From the NCBI RefSeq assembly GCF_001584185.1, contig NZ_CP013234.1, positions 930,001 to 994,000 of the forward strand: DNA of 64,000 nucleotides. The letters run 5' to 3'. Within the stretch, counting starts at the first letter, position 1. Each line of letters starts with the position of its first letter. The position numbers were made by a program, and so were the translations under genes. This DNA is from Collimonas pratensis. Its GTDB lineage: Bacteria > Pseudomonadota > Gammaproteobacteria > Burkholderiales > Burkholderiaceae_D. Under the pieces are notes generated by a model. That model searched no databases. It was not told the origin of the DNA and saw only the letters and a list, made by a program, of their open reading frames with translations. Of the stretch, positions 9,512 to 18,452 are shown one piece after another.

Positions 9512-10207
9512 ATGAAATCAGTCGGCAAGATTTTTTTGCGTTTATGTTTGCTGCTGATCGCTGCAGTTTTACTGTTGCAAGTCTATTTTTTCGTGCAGAT
9601 CTGGTGGTGGGTCGATCACAATCCAAGCTCCACCAGCTTCATGCGCCATCGCTTGTCCGAGCTGCAGGAAACCGTGCCGGACGCCCAGCTGCAATTCAAA
9701 TGGATCCCGTATACCCGCATTTCGAGCAACCTGAAGCGCGCCATCATCGCATCCGAGGACGCCAATTTTTCCGAGCATGACGGCGTCGACTGGGATGCGC
9801 TGGAGCAGGCCTACGAGAAGAACACCAAAAAGGGCAAGGTGGTGCGCGGCGGTTCCACCATCACCCAGCAGCTGGCGAAAAACCTTTTCCTGTCGGGAGA
9901 GCGCAGTTATTTGCGCAAGGGCCAGGAACTGGTCATCACCTATATGCTGGAATTCCTGATGGACAAGGAACGCATCTTTGAAATCTACCTGAACGTGGTG
10001 GAGTGGGGCAATGGCGTGTTCGGCGCCGAGGCGGCATCCCAGCACTACTATAGAATCTCGGCCGCCAACCTGGGCGCCAGCCAGGCCGCACGGCTGGCGG
10101 TGATGCTGCCGCGGCCGCGCTTCTACGACAAGAATCGCGGTTCGGCCTATCTGTCGCAACGTACGGGTTTGATTTTACGGCGCATGGGATCGGCTGAATT
10201 GCCTTAG
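9512..10207 (+). CDS. mtgA: Monofunctional biosynthetic peptidoglycan transglycosylase
   Basis: 231 residues, normal for MtgA. One N-terminal membrane helix (about 7-30) is followed by a GT51 glycosyltransferase domain facing the periplasm. Catalytic Glu82 sits in IIASEDANF, and the second family motif [14 protein letters not shown] is at 112-125. It polymerises lipid II into glycan strands without a transpeptidase domain. The ATG at 9512 is preferred over one five codons upstream because AGGA lies just before it. The TAG stop coincides with the left end of a 160-bp palindromic element. Confidence 0.93.
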   Translation: MKSVGKIFLRLCLLLIAAVLLLQVYFFVQIWWWVDHNPSSTSFMRHRLSELQETVPDAQLQFKWIPYTRISSNLKRAIIASEDANFSEHDGVDWDALEQAYEKNTKKGKVVRGGSTITQQLAKNLFLSGERSYLRKGQELVITYMLEFLMDKERIFEIYLNVVEWGNGVFGAEAASQHYYRISAANLGASQAARLAVMLPRPRFYDKNRGSAYLSQRTGLILRRMGSAELP

Positions 10208-10365
10208 GGCCCGTCAGGTAATAAGTTGGATATTTGGGCGGCCGTAGCTGGATGCGATGCAAGGCGCCCGACGCGCCGCAGTGCGAGCACTGCAAGCGGT
10301 GGGCAACGCCGCAGCGCGCCAGCCACGGCCAGCACAAATGTTCAACTTATTTCCTGGCGGGGCCT
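10206..10365. repeat. 160-bp imperfect palindromic element (MITE- or BIME-like)
   Basis: The outer 31 bp on each side (10206-10236 and 10335-10365) match in inverted orientation at 26 of 31 positions. Inner segments also pair, for example GGCCGTAGCTGG with CCAGCCACGGCC. The centre is GCAGTGC-GA-GCACTGC (10278-10293), whose axis at 10285.5 is exactly the midpoint of the outer arms. The element is therefore one symmetrical cruciform-capable unit. It begins at the mtgA stop codon and ends about 110 bp before corA. I see no transposase and no other copy in this window. Confidence 0.65.
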
Positions 10366-10474
10366 TAAAATACGGACCTGACGGAAGTTGTTTAAATTGC
10401 AGCAAGGCCTGCTTCTTGCCGGACCGTAAAAGCTGCACGGCAACTTCCCTGAAAAATCAGTCTGCGAGGTAAGC

Positions 10475-11440
10475 GTGATCAATGTATTCGTTTTGCAAAA
10501 CGGCCGGCTCAACCAGGTCAACATCGAGAGTCACAGCGACCTGCAACAGGTGCAGCCGGTCTGGGTCGACCTGACCGAACCGAACGACCAGGAACGCGCC
10601 TGGGTCAAGAGCATCTACGGCGTCACCTTGCCGGGCGAGGACGAGGTCAAGGATATTGAAGCATCGGCCCGTTATTACGAAGCGGAAAATGGCGACCTCC
10701 ACTTACGCACCGACTTCCTGTTTGAAGAAGACGACGGCCCGTCGTCCACTGTCACGGTCGCCTTCATCCTGGCGCGCAATATCCTGTTTTCAGTCCATGG
10801 TGAAGATTTACCGGTATTCCGTCTGGTGCGCATGCGCGCACGCTCACGACCGGGCTCTATCGGCGATTACAAGGACGTGCTGCTCGACCTGTACCAGACC
10901 GATGCCGAGTACTCCGCCGATGCTCTGGAGGGCGTCTACAAGAAGCTGGATGAGGTCAGCCAGCGCGTGCTGCAAAAGAAACTGACCGACCAGGCCGCAG
11001 CCGAGGCGCTTAGCGCCATGGCGCATGAAGAAGACTTGAACGGCCGCATCCGGCGCAACATGATGGATACCCGGCGCGCCGTCAGCTTCCTGATGCGCGG
11101 ACGCTTGCTGAACGTGGATCAGTTTGAAGATGCGCGGCAGATCTTGCGCGACATTGAATCGCTGGACGGCCACACAGCCTTCCTGTTCGACAAGATCAAC
11201 TTCCTGATGGATGCGACGGTCGGTTTCATTAATATCAACCAGAACAAGATCATCAAGATCTTCTCGGTGGCCTCAGTGGCGTTCCTGCCGCCGACGCTGA
11301 TCGCCAGCATCTACGGCATGAACTTCCGTTTCATGCCGGAATTTGAATGGCATCTAGGTTATCCGCTGGCGCTGGTGCTGATGGTGTGCTCGGCGATCAC
11401 GCCGTTCTGGTATTTCCGCCGGCGTGGCTGGTTGAATTGA
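10475..11440 (+). CDS. corA: CorA-family magnesium/cobalt transporter
   Basis: 321 residues, typical for CorA. A large cytoplasmic N-terminal domain (about 1-255) is followed by two C-terminal membrane helices. The signature GMN motif (281-283, YGMNFRFMPE) lies at the end of the first helix and forms the selectivity filter of the pentameric channel. The C-terminus is positively charged (FRRRGWLN). Upstream is the 160-bp palindrome; downstream are the inverted dRS3-like repeats. Confidence 0.93.
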   Translation: MINVFVLQNGRLNQVNIESHSDLQQVQPVWVDLTEPNDQERAWVKSIYGVTLPGEDEVKDIEASARYYEAENGDLHLRTDFLFEEDDGPSSTVTVAFILARNILFSVHGEDLPVFRLVRMRARSRPGSIGDYKDVLLDLYQTDAEYSADALEGVYKKLDEVSQRVLQKKLTDQAAAEALSAMAHEEDLNGRIRRNMMDTRRAVSFLMRGRLLNVDQFEDARQILRDIESLDGHTAFLFDKINFLMDATVGFININQNKIIKIFSVASVAFLPPTLIASIYGMNFRFMPEFEWHLGYPLALVLMVCSAITPFWYFRRRGWLN

Positions 11441-11468
11441 ACGCGGAATGGGCGTGCCTTGGTCGAGT

Positions 11469-11546
11469 CGTCATTCCCGCGAACGCGGGAATCCAAGTTG
11501 CTCAATATGGCAGTGAAAATGGATTCCCGCGTTCGCGGGAATGACG
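11469..11546. repeat. Pair of inverted dRS3-like repeats
   Basis: Two 27-bp arms (11469-11495 and 11520-11546) are perfect inverted copies separated by 24 bp. Each contains the 20-bp core ATTCCC-N8-GGGAAT, itself a palindrome, with N8 = GCGAACGC or its complement. This is the format of the Neisseria dRS3 repeat, and similar units are widespread in other proteobacteria. It could act as a bidirectional mRNA hairpin or as an integration target. It lies between convergent corA and hemL. Confidence 0.75.
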
Positions 11547-11616
11547 GGGTCGCCTAGACGTGGCTGACGAGGCCGGGACGTGAAGTTGGGGGGGCGCCTA
11601 GTTCGGGGCGCGAATG

Positions 11617-11636
11617 ACCGGGCCGCCTGGCCCGGT
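11617..11636. terminator. Possible terminator hairpin between corA and hemL
   Basis: A perfect 8-bp GC-rich stem, ACCGGGCC/GGCCCGGT, with a GCCT loop lies 13 bp beyond the hemL stop. There is no T tract on either side, so intrinsic termination would be weak. The location between converging genes is the main argument. Confidence 0.35.
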
Positions 11637-11649
11637 ATGTGGCGAATTT

Positions 11650-12975
11650 TTAAGCCAGTTGCGCAAACGCCCCGCGTGCAGCAGCGACGGTGGCGTCGAT
11701 GATGGCATCGTCATGCTGCGCAGACACGAAACCGGCTTCAAATGCCGATGGCGCCAGGTAAACGCCGGCATCCAGCATGGCGTGGAAGAACTTGTTGAAC
11801 AAGTCCTTGTTGGATGCCATCACCGCGGCGTAAGTGCCCGGCACTTCCGCCGCAAAATACAAACCGAACATGCCGCCGATGGCGTCGCCGCTGAAAGTGA
11901 CGCCGGCATCTTTGGCGGCATTGCTCAGGCCTTGCACCAGCTTGCTGGTCTGCGCTGCCAGCCGGGTGTAGAAACCCGGTTCCTGGATCAGCTTGAGCGT
12001 GCTCATGCCGGCGGCCACCGCCACCGGATTGCCGGACAGCGTGCCGGCCTGGTACACCGAACCGAGCGGCGCCATATGCTTCATCAAATCGGCGCGGCCG
12101 CCGAAGGCCGCCACCGGCAAGCCGCCGCCGATCACCTTGCCCAGCGCCGTGATGTCCGGCTTGATGTCGTACAGCGCTTGCGCACCGCCCAGCGCCACGC
12201 GAAAGCCGCACATGACTTCATCGAAAATCAGTACGGTGCCGTATTGCGTGCACAGGCGGCGCATGGTTTGCAAGAATTCCGGCGTCGCCCGCACCAGGTT
12301 CATGTTGCCGGCCACCGGCTCGACGATGACGCAAGCGATCTGGTCGCCCATGTCCTTGAAAGCCTGTTCCAGTTGCTCACAGTTGTTGTAGTCGAGCACC
12401 AGCGTGTGCTTGACGAAATCTTCCGGCACGCCGGCCGAAGTCGGATTGCCGAAGGTCAGCAAACCGCTGCCAGCCTTGACCAGCAGCGAATCGGCGTGAC
12501 CGTGATAGCAGCCTTCGAACTTCAAGATCTTGTCGCGGCCGGTGGCGCCGCGCGCCAGTCGCAGCGCGCTCATGGTGGCTTCGGTGCCGCTGGAAACCAG
12601 GCGCACCTGCTCGATCGACGGCACCAGCTTGCAGATTTCTTCGGCAATCTCGATTTCGCCCTGGGTCGGCGCACCAAAGCTGAGGCCGCGCGCAGCGGCA
12701 TCTTGCACGGCCTTGATCACTACCGGATGGGCGTGGCCAACGATCGCCGGACCCCAGGAACCGATATAGTCGATGTAGCGACGGTCGTCGGCGTCCCAGA
12801 AATAAGGGCCTTCAGCGCGCGTGATGAAACGCGGCGTGCCGCCGACCGAACGGAAGGCGCGCACCGGCGAATTGACGCCGCCGGGCGTGGTCAGCTGGGC
12901 TCGGGCGAATAAGGTGTCGTTGTTTGAAGTCATTTGCTTGGTGTCGGGGAAATTGTTTACGAGAGATGTTTGCAT
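11650..12975 (-). CDS. hemL: Glutamate-1-semialdehyde 2,1-aminomutase
   Basis: 441 residues from the ATG at 12975. A class-III PLP aminotransferase-fold enzyme that makes 5-aminolevulinate in the C5 haem pathway. [11 protein letters not shown] is at 31-41, the PLP-phosphate-binding [10 protein letters not shown] near 128-137, DEVMCGFR at 252-259, and the Schiff-base Lys280 in [11 protein letters not shown]. The upstream ATG is chosen over an internal ATG at 12933 because AGGA lies 7 nt before it; the internal one has no ribosome site. That ribosome site forms part of an 11-bp hairpin between thiD and hemL. Confidence 0.95.
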   Translation of the reverse strand: MQTSLVNNFPDTKQMTSNNDTLFARAQLTTPGGVNSPVRAFRSVGGTPRFITRAEGPYFWDADDRRYIDYIGSWGPAIVGHAHPVVIKAVQDAAARGLSFGAPTQGEIEIAEEICKLVPSIEQVRLVSSGTEATMSALRLARGATGRDKILKFEGCYHGHADSLLVKAGSGLLTFGNPTSAGVPEDFVKHTLVLDYNNCEQLEQAFKDMGDQIACVIVEPVAGNMNLVRATPEFLQTMRRLCTQYGTVLIFDEVMCGFRVALGGAQALYDIKPDITALGKVIGGGLPVAAFGGRADLMKHMAPLGSVYQAGTLSGNPVAVAAGMSTLKLIQEPGFYTRLAAQTSKLVQGLSNAAKDAGVTFSGDAIGGMFGLYFAAEVPGTYAAVMASNKDLFNKFFHAMLDAGVYLAPSAFEAGFVSAQHDDAIIDATVAAARGAFAQLA

Positions 12976-12983
12976 GCTTGAAT

Positions 12984-13013
12984 CCTGCTCTCCGGCTGCG
13001 CGCGGAGAGCAGG
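12984..13013 (-). promoter_or_regulatory. Hairpin that includes the hemL ribosome-binding site
   Basis: CCTGCTCTCCG (12984-12994) and CGGAGAGCAGG (13003-13013) form a perfect 11-bp stem with an 8-nt loop. On the minus-strand transcript the stem arm nearest hemL ends in GCAGG, which overlaps the AGGA used by hemL. It could reduce hemL translation from a thiD read-through transcript or protect a 3' end. There is no U tract, so a simple terminator is less likely. Confidence 0.45.
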
Positions 13014-13017
13014 AAAA

Positions 13018-13875
13018 TCAGGCGCTGTCGTCAGCGCCATCGTCTTTTGTTTCGCGCTCCAATCCTTCTTCGCGCGCCCAGAAATAGCGGTCCGGGATCA
13101 GCTTGCCCATGCCTAGCCGCTGCGCTGCAGTGACCGCCGCCAGGGTGAATTCCTGAGCTTCGGAAACTGCTTCCGGCACATCCAGGCCGTTGGCCAGCAT
13201 GGCTGCGACCGCCGCCGACAAGGTGGTGCCGGCGCCGCTGAAAGAGCCGGAGACGCGCGGCCAGGTATCTTGCCGCACCACGCCGCTTTCGCTGAACAGG
13301 GTGTTGCCGATTTCGGCGGCGGGGGTCGGAGTGCCGGTCACGAACAGATATTCGCAGCCGAGTTCGATGATGCGCATCGCGTCGATGCTCAGCATGTCCT
13401 CCGACGACGGCTCGCGCCAGGTTTCCGCCAGCCGCGCCAGTTCCACCGCCGACAGCACCATGACGGTCGTCTGCGGAATCAGCAGTTCGCGAATGGCGGT
13501 CAGCAAGTCTTCGCTGTCTTGACCCTGATCCGGCATGGCCGATAGAAAAGGGTCTAGAATCAGCGGGATTTCAGGATAGTCGGAGACAATCTCGGCAATC
13601 ACCGAGACGCTCTCGATGCTGCCGACGGCGCCGACCTTGAAGGCGGCGACCGGCATGTCTTCGAGCAGCACGCGGGCTTGGTCGGCGACCCAGTCGGCAT
13701 CGATCTGCTGGGTGTCTTCGATGCGCGCGGTGTCGCCGATCAGTATCGACGTGATGACAGACAAGCCATGGCAGCCCATCGCTGAAAAGGTGGCCAGGTC
13801 TGCCTGGATGCCGGCGGCGCCGACTGGGTCGGCCACGCCGAAGGTCAATATAAGAGGAGAAGTTTGGTTTTGCAC
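13018..13875 (-). CDS. ThiD-like hydroxymethylpyrimidine kinase homologue with altered active site
   Basis: 285 residues of the PfkB-like ThiD family, recognisable from GIQADLATFSAMGCHG (22-37) and the overall length. ThiD phosphorylates HMP and HMP-phosphate for thiamine synthesis. Several hallmark residues differ: the usual GTGCT anion-hole motif reads GAGTT (214-218), so the catalytic Cys is Thr217; the substrate loop is GVADPVGAAG; and the usual TPN-E motif is VLSAVE (140-145). The gene lies between hemL and a divergent rubredoxin, not in a thi operon. It may be a diverged paralogue with another substrate; that is inference. Confidence 0.75.
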   Translation of the reverse strand: MQNQTSPLILTFGVADPVGAAGIQADLATFSAMGCHGLSVITSILIGDTARIEDTQQIDADWVADQARVLLEDMPVAAFKVGAVGSIESVSVIAEIVSDYPEIPLILDPFLSAMPDQGQDSEDLLTAIRELLIPQTTVMVLSAVELARLAETWREPSSEDMLSIDAMRIIELGCEYLFVTGTPTPAAEIGNTLFSESGVVRQDTWPRVSGSFSGAGTTLSAAVAAMLANGLDVPEAVSEAQEFTLAAVTAAQRLGMGKLIPDRYFWAREEGLERETKDDGADDSA

Positions 13876-13931
13876 GGCGGGTAGATTAAGATATCCGACT
13901 TTGCATTTTACTTGATTGAAGGGTCACTGCC

Positions 13932-14135
13932 GTGAGCAATAATGAAAGCAACGCAACATCGAAGCCTGAATACAAAACCTGGATGTGCCTGATTTGCGGC
14001 TGGGTCTATGACGAAGAGGCCGGTTTACCGGAAGAAGGCATCGCCCCGGGCACTTTGTGGAACGATGTGCCGATGAACTGGACTTGTCCGGAATGCGGCG
14101 CCCGCAAGGAAGATTTCGAAATGGTTGCCATTTAA
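13932..14135 (+). CDS. rubA: Rubredoxin
   Basis: 67 residues. Two Cys pairs, CLIC at 19-22 and CPEC at 52-55, ligate one iron; GWVYDEEAG and the aromatic residues around them are typical. It is a small cytoplasmic electron carrier. The N-terminal 12 residues are a polar, probably disordered extension. It diverges from the thiD-like gene with a 56-bp gap and precedes the pil chemosensory cluster, an arrangement I recognise from related Burkholderiales. Confidence 0.93.
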   Translation: MSNNESNATSKPEYKTWMCLICGWVYDEEAGLPEEGIAPGTLWNDVPMNWTCPECGARKEDFEMVAI

Positions 14136-14195
14136 TCCAGTTCCCTCTTTTTTATTGCAGGAAGATTAAGTTATCGTTCTCAGTTACAAAATAAA

Positions 14196-14223
14196 TTGAA
14201 CTTTACCGGCTTCTCTATATAAA
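14196..14223 (+). promoter_or_regulatory. Candidate sigma-70 promoter of the pilG operon
   Basis: TTGAAC (14196-14201) and TATAAA (14218-14223) are separated by 16 bp in an AT-rich stretch 74 bp upstream of the pilG start. Both hexamers match the consensus at four or five positions. No other strong candidate is seen in this 161-bp gap. Confidence 0.5.
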
Positions 14224-14296
14224 ACATTGTCCTAAGGAATGTCTTTCTTTGTTACAGTGACGCCGTAGATTTATTTGGATTGAATGAGACGATTTC

Positions 14297-14713
14297 ATGA
14301 CAACATCACTTGGCGGCGTCAACCTGAAGGTAATGGTGATTGACGATAGCAGCACGATTCGTCGTTCTGCGGAGATTTTCCTGAGCCAGGCCGGTTATCA
14401 GGTGGTACTGGCCGAAGACGGCTTCGATGCCTTGGCGAAAGTCAACGATCATAAGCCTGCACTGATTTTTTGCGACATTCTGATGCCTCGCCTGGATGGC
14501 TATCAAACCTGCGCCCTGATCAAAAAGAGCGCCAAATTCCATGCAACGCCGGTGGTCATGCTGTCGTCCAAGGACGGCTTGTTTGACCGCGCCCGCGGCG
14601 CCATGGTCGGTTCAGACGAGTACCTCACCAAGCCGTTCACCAAGGACAGCCTGCTGAAGGCGGTGCGCCAGCATACCCAGAGTGTGGATGGCGCCGTGCC
14701 GGCGGTGGCTTGA
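14297..14713 (+). CDS. pilG: Twitching-motility response regulator PilG
   Basis: 138 residues, a single receiver domain. Acidic pair Asp16-Asp17 (VIDDSS), phosphoacceptor Asp60 (FCDILMP) and conserved Lys112 (LTKPF) are all present. In the Pil-Chp system the kinase ChpA/PilL phosphorylates PilG, which promotes type IV pilus extension. First of five genes, pilG-pilH-pilI-pilJ-pilL, all on this strand. Confidence 0.92.
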   Translation: MTTSLGGVNLKVMVIDDSSTIRRSAEIFLSQAGYQVVLAEDGFDALAKVNDHKPALIFCDILMPRLDGYQTCALIKKSAKFHATPVVMLSSKDGLFDRARGAMVGSDEYLTKPFTKDSLLKAVRQHTQSVDGAVPAVA

Positions 14714-14805
14714 GCCGCGCCGCTTGAACGATTAATACGATTAACTAATTGACGTAAATGAGTGACGTAAATACCTTACGCACTTGAAGTAAATAAAGGT
14801 TGAAA

Positions 14806-15171
14806 ATGGCCATACAGAAAATTCTCATTGTCGACGACTCCCCAACAGAGCGTTATTTCCTGACTGACATCCTGGCGAAGGCCGGCTATTCCGTGTCGAC
14901 TTCCGAAAACGGCGAAGGCATCCTCGACAAGATCAAGGCTGACAAGCCGCAACTGATCCTGATGGATGTGGTGATGCCGGGCCAGAACGGCTTCCAGGTG
15001 ACACGCTCGATCACGCGCGACGACGACACCAAGGATATCCCTATCATCATCTGCAGCAGCAAGGGCCTGGAAACCGACCGCATCTGGGGCTTGCGCCAGG
15101 GCGCGCGCGACTACCTGGTGAAACCTATCGATCCGAAGGAACTGCTGGCTAAAATCGCTGCGCTTGGTTAA
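14806..15171 (+). CDS. pilH: Twitching-motility response regulator PilH
   Basis: 121 residues, a CheY-like receiver. Asp10-Asp11, phosphoacceptor Asp54 (LMDVVMP) and Lys106 (LVKPID) are present. In Pseudomonas PilH opposes PilG and favours retraction. The ATG at 14806 is chosen over a TTG two codons upstream, since AAAGG lies 7 nt before the ATG. Confidence 0.92.
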   Translation: MAIQKILIVDDSPTERYFLTDILAKAGYSVSTSENGEGILDKIKADKPQLILMDVVMPGQNGFQVTRSITRDDDTKDIPIIICSSKGLETDRIWGLRQGARDYLVKPIDPKELLAKIAALG

Positions 15172-15237
15172 TTTAATTAATCGAGCGCCGGAGTTGGAAT
15201 TTAAGTTTGACCTACGGCACATCAGTACATAACCCAT

Positions 15238-15834
15238 ATGACCCAATCAACCTCGCCTCTGACGGCGGAATTGCCGCCATCATCGCCGCAGCAGCCAGTC
15301 AACAAGGTTGCACTCGACGCCGACTCGCGCCGCAGCCGGCTGCGCGAATTCCAGTCGCACTTGCTGGAGCGCATGCAGGCCGCGCGCAGCGGCAGCGAGA
15401 CGCAGGAAAGCCAGCTCGGCTTGCTGATTGGAAGCAGCCGTTGGTTGTTGAATCTGCAAGAAGCCGGGGAAATCGTCGCCGTCGACCAGATTTCTCGGGT
15501 GCCGCTGACCTACGACTGGTATCTGGGCCTGAGCAATGTGCGCGGCACGCTGATCAGCGTGATCGATTTTGCACGCTTTCAGGGACATGGATTGACGCAA
15601 ATTGACAAGGAATGTCGGATTGTCGCCTTCGCGCCGACGTTTTCTTTCAACAGCGGCTTGCTGGTTTCGCGCGTCCTTGGTTTGCGCAACGTCGCCCAAA
15701 TGACCCTGCAGGCCCCGGATCCGCTGGATCAGGCCAGCCCCCGGCGCTATCTCGACAGCGAGTCCCAGGTGTGGACCGAGCTGAGCATGGCCCAAATCTT
15801 GCACGACCCTCGTTTTTTACAAGTAGGTTTATGA
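15238..15834 (+). CDS. pilI: CheW-like adaptor PilI
   Basis: 198 residues. A CheW domain occupies roughly residues 60-195, with LSNVRGTLISVIDF as the recognisable core. It links the receptor PilJ to the kinase PilL/ChpA. The N-terminal ~50 residues form a polar extension with a charged helix. The ribosome-binding site before the ATG is weak. Third gene of the operon. Confidence 0.88.
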   Translation: MTQSTSPLTAELPPSSPQQPVNKVALDADSRRSRLREFQSHLLERMQAARSGSETQESQLGLLIGSSRWLLNLQEAGEIVAVDQISRVPLTYDWYLGLSNVRGTLISVIDFARFQGHGLTQIDKECRIVAFAPTFSFNSGLLVSRVLGLRNVAQMTLQAPDPLDQASPRRYLDSESQVWTELSMAQILHDPRFLQVGL

Positions 15835-15901
15835 GTCCCAGGCGCCGTTGCAACAGCAATGGTGTCCGGTGGCAGCGAATTGGTAATTAGGAGATTCTGT
15901 A

Positions 15902-18289
15902 ATGGCATTCAAACTACCGTCTTTATCCAAGGCGGCCAAGGAAGAGCAGGGCGAGGCTGGCGATCGTTTCATGCAGGACGCGCTGATGCACGATCCTGAG
16001 CAGACTGTCATGGAAGAACGTTTCATTCCTGAACCGCCGCCGGCGCCTTTCGTGGCGCCGCTTACTGTACCGGCTCCGGCTTACACGCCTGAGCCAGCTG
16101 CGGCGCCAAGCTTTGCCGCCGCGCCGCAAGCTGCCGTGGCAGCCGCGCCGGCCGCCGCTTTCGCCGGCGCCGCCGCCGAACTCGCCAGCCCGGATGCACG
16201 GCCATTGCCATTGATCGGCAAACTGCCGCAGCAAAAGCAGATCCGTCTGTTGCTGATCGCGCTCGGCGCAGGTTTGCTGCTGACCATCCTGTTCCTGTGG
16301 CTGAACGCCAAGAGCTCCACCATGAGCTCGACCCAGACCCAGATCGCCGGCGATGCGCTGATGCACTCGCAGCGTATCGGTAAGGCGACGCCGAATGCGA
16401 TTCAGGGTAATCCTGAGGCGTTCAAGCAGCTGGCCGACAGCCGCAAGGAATTCAACCAGGATTTGACCGTTCTGTCGAAAGGCGGCGATTTCAAGGGGCA
16501 CGATATCAGCGCCCCGAGCGCCGCCATGGATTCCACGCTGACCGATGTCAACAAGGTCTGGTCGAATACCGACAAGGCCGCGGACACCATCCTCAAGCTG
16601 CAAAAGGAATTGACCAGCTTCGGTGTGACGCTGCAAAAACTGAACGGCATTTCGCCTAACCTGCTCGACCTGTCGGAACAGATCGCGACCCTGAAGACCC
16701 AGACCGGCGCTACCCCGCGCGAAATCGCGGCATCCTCGCAGTTGGTCATGCTGACTCAGCGTCTGGGCCGTAGCGCCAATGAATTCCTGACCTCGGAAGG
16801 TGTGAACCCGGAAACGGCATTCTTGCTGGGCAAGGATACCAACACTTTCCGCGACATCGTCAGCGGCTTCCTGAACGGCAGCGATGTATTGCGCCTGCCG
16901 GCCAGCAAGAACGAAGAAGAACGCAGCAAGCTGACTGAGCTGGAAAAGAGCTTTGCCGAATACCAGGAATCGGTCGCATCGATTCTGGGCAACATGCAGA
17001 ACTTCGTTTCCGCCAAGCAGTCCGAACAATTGATCTTTACCGAGAACGAAAATCTCAAGCAACGCCTGGGCGCCTTGCAAGATACCTATCGTACCGCACA
17101 GGATACGCAGAGCATCTGGTTCTGGCTGATGTTGCTGTCGGCCTTCGCTACACTGCTGGCCGCCGCCGCGATTGCCTGGGTACAGGTGCAGGACGGCCGT
17201 CACCGTACCCACGAAGCTGACGTGCGCCGGATGGAAGCGGAAGAACAGCGTCTGCAAGCGATCAAGCAGGAAGAAGATGCCAGTAACGCCAACGACCAGA
17301 ATCAGGCTGCGATTTTGCGCCTGATGAATGAGTTGCAGGAAGTGGCGGATGGTGACTTGACGGTGCAGGCGACGGTGTCGGAAGACATTACCGGCGCGAT
17401 TGCCGACTCGGTGAACTATACGGTGGAAGAGTTGCGCGGGCTAGTCGGGCGGGTTACCGCAACGGCGCAGCAGGTTACCGTGGCGTCTGACCAGGCGCAA
17501 AGCATTTCGATCGAACTGCTGGCGGCGTCGCAGCGGCAGTCGCGCGATATTCAGGAAACCACGCAAGCGGTCCTGGACATGGCGACCCAGATTACCGATG
17601 TCTCCAAATCGGCCAGCGAATCAGCTGAAGTGGCGCGGCAGTCGGTGAGCGCGGCGGAAGAAGGTTCCAAGGCGGTGGAAAACGCGATTTCAGGCATGAA
17701 CGAAATCCGCGAACACATCCAGGAAACTTCCAAGCGTATCAAGCGGCTGGGTGAGTCGTCCCAGGAAATTGGTGAAATCACTGAACTGATTTCCGACATT
17801 ACCGAACAGACCAACGTGCTGGCGCTGAATGCGGCGATCCAGGCGGCTTCGGCAGGTGAAGCCGGACGCGGATTCTCGGTGGTTGCGGAAGAAGTTCAGC
17901 GCCTGGCGGAACGTTCCGGTGCGGCGACCAAGCAGATTGGTGCGCTGGTGCGCACCATTCAGACCGACACCCACGATGCGGTGGTCGCGATGGAGCGGTC
18001 GACGCAAGGGGTGGTTGAAGGTGCCAAGCTGTCAGATGCGGCCGGTGCGGCGTTGTCGGACATCCGGCGCGTTTCGAACCGTCTGGCGGAACTGATTCAA
18101 AGCATTTCTTCGACGACCGAGCAGCAGGCGAATTCTGCCAACGGCGTGGCTACCAACATTCAGAACATTCTTTCAGTGACGGAAAAGACGCGGGAAGGTA
18201 CGCGCCAGACGGCGTTGTCGATTCGCGAACTGTCGAAGCTGGCGGAAGATTTGAAGAGTTCGGTATCGCGTTTCCGCGTAACCAATTAA
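15902..18289 (+). CDS. pilJ: Twitching-motility chemoreceptor PilJ, with long N-terminal extension
   Basis: 795 residues, about 110 more than P. aeruginosa PilJ. Residues 1-114 are cytoplasmic and end in a Pro/Ala-rich stretch (about 43-95). Membrane helix 1 is at about 115-134, a PilJ-type sensor region follows, and helix 2 lies near 403-424. After that come a HAMP-like segment ([13 protein letters not shown], from about 477) and a methyl-accepting signalling domain with the tip sequence [24 protein letters not shown] lies before the ATG. The extra N-terminus is unusual for the family and could bind another cell-pole or Pil protein, but that is a guess. Confidence 0.92.
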   Translation: MAFKLPSLSKAAKEEQGEAGDRFMQDALMHDPEQTVMEERFIPEPPPAPFVAPLTVPAPAYTPEPAAAPSFAAAPQAAVAAAPAAAFAGAAAELASPDARPLPLIGKLPQQKQIRLLLIALGAGLLLTILFLWLNAKSSTMSSTQTQIAGDALMHSQRIGKATPNAIQGNPEAFKQLADSRKEFNQDLTVLSKGGDFKGHDISAPSAAMDSTLTDVNKVWSNTDKAADTILKLQKELTSFGVTLQKLNGISPNLLDLSEQIATLKTQTGATPREIAASSQLVMLTQRLGRSANEFLTSEGVNPETAFLLGKDTNTFRDIVSGFLNGSDVLRLPASKNEEERSKLTELEKSFAEYQESVASILGNMQNFVSAKQSEQLIFTENENLKQRLGALQDTYRTAQDTQSIWFWLMLLSAFATLLAAAAIAWVQVQDGRHRTHEADVRRMEAEEQRLQAIKQEEDASNANDQNQAAILRLMNELQEVADGDLTVQATVSEDITGAIADSVNYTVEELRGLVGRVTATAQQVTVASDQAQSISIELLAASQRQSRDIQETTQAVLDMATQITDVSKSASESAEVARQSVSAAEEGSKAVENAISGMNEIREHIQETSKRIKRLGESSQEIGEITELISDITEQTNVLALNAAIQAASAGEAGRGFSVVAEEVQRLAERSGAATKQIGALVRTIQTDTHDAVVAMERSTQGVVEGAKLSDAAGAALSDIRRVSNRLAELIQSISSTTEQQANSANGVATNIQNILSVTEKTREGTRQTALSIRELSKLAEDLKSSVSRFRVTN

Positions 18290-18298
18290 TGTGTAGTC

Positions 18299-18336
18299 CC
18301 GCGCTTGCCGGCCTGTTGTCAGGCCGGCAAGCGCGG
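18299..18336. promoter_or_regulatory. Strong hairpin between pilJ and pilL
   Basis: CCGCGCTTGCCGGCCTG (18299-18315) and its exact complement (18320-18336) form a 17-bp stem with a TTGT loop, 10 bp after the pilJ stop and about 116 bp before pilL. There is no T tract. It may cap the upstream mRNA or attenuate pilL relative to pilJ. Confidence 0.55.
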
Positions 18337-18452
18337 TATCGGCCAAGGCTTGCCCGGGTTTGCGCTGCTACTGCCGCAATCGCGGGTGATGTTTTGGCCG
18401 ATATGCATCATGGTCAACCCGTTTGACCACCCCCTGAACCCATGAGGCAGTC

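Noticed and set aside
10214..10438. Small open frame over the 160-bp palindrome
   Set aside because: Its composition comes from the palindrome; no ribosome site and no family likeness.
11614..12912. A 432-codon open frame antisense to hemL
   Set aside because: hemL is intact with catalytic residues; the antisense product is Arg/His/Gln-rich without motifs.
13876..13931. Possible TPP riboswitch before the thiD-like gene
   Set aside because: The gap to rubredoxin is only 56 bp and has no CUGAGA or ACCUGA-type core.
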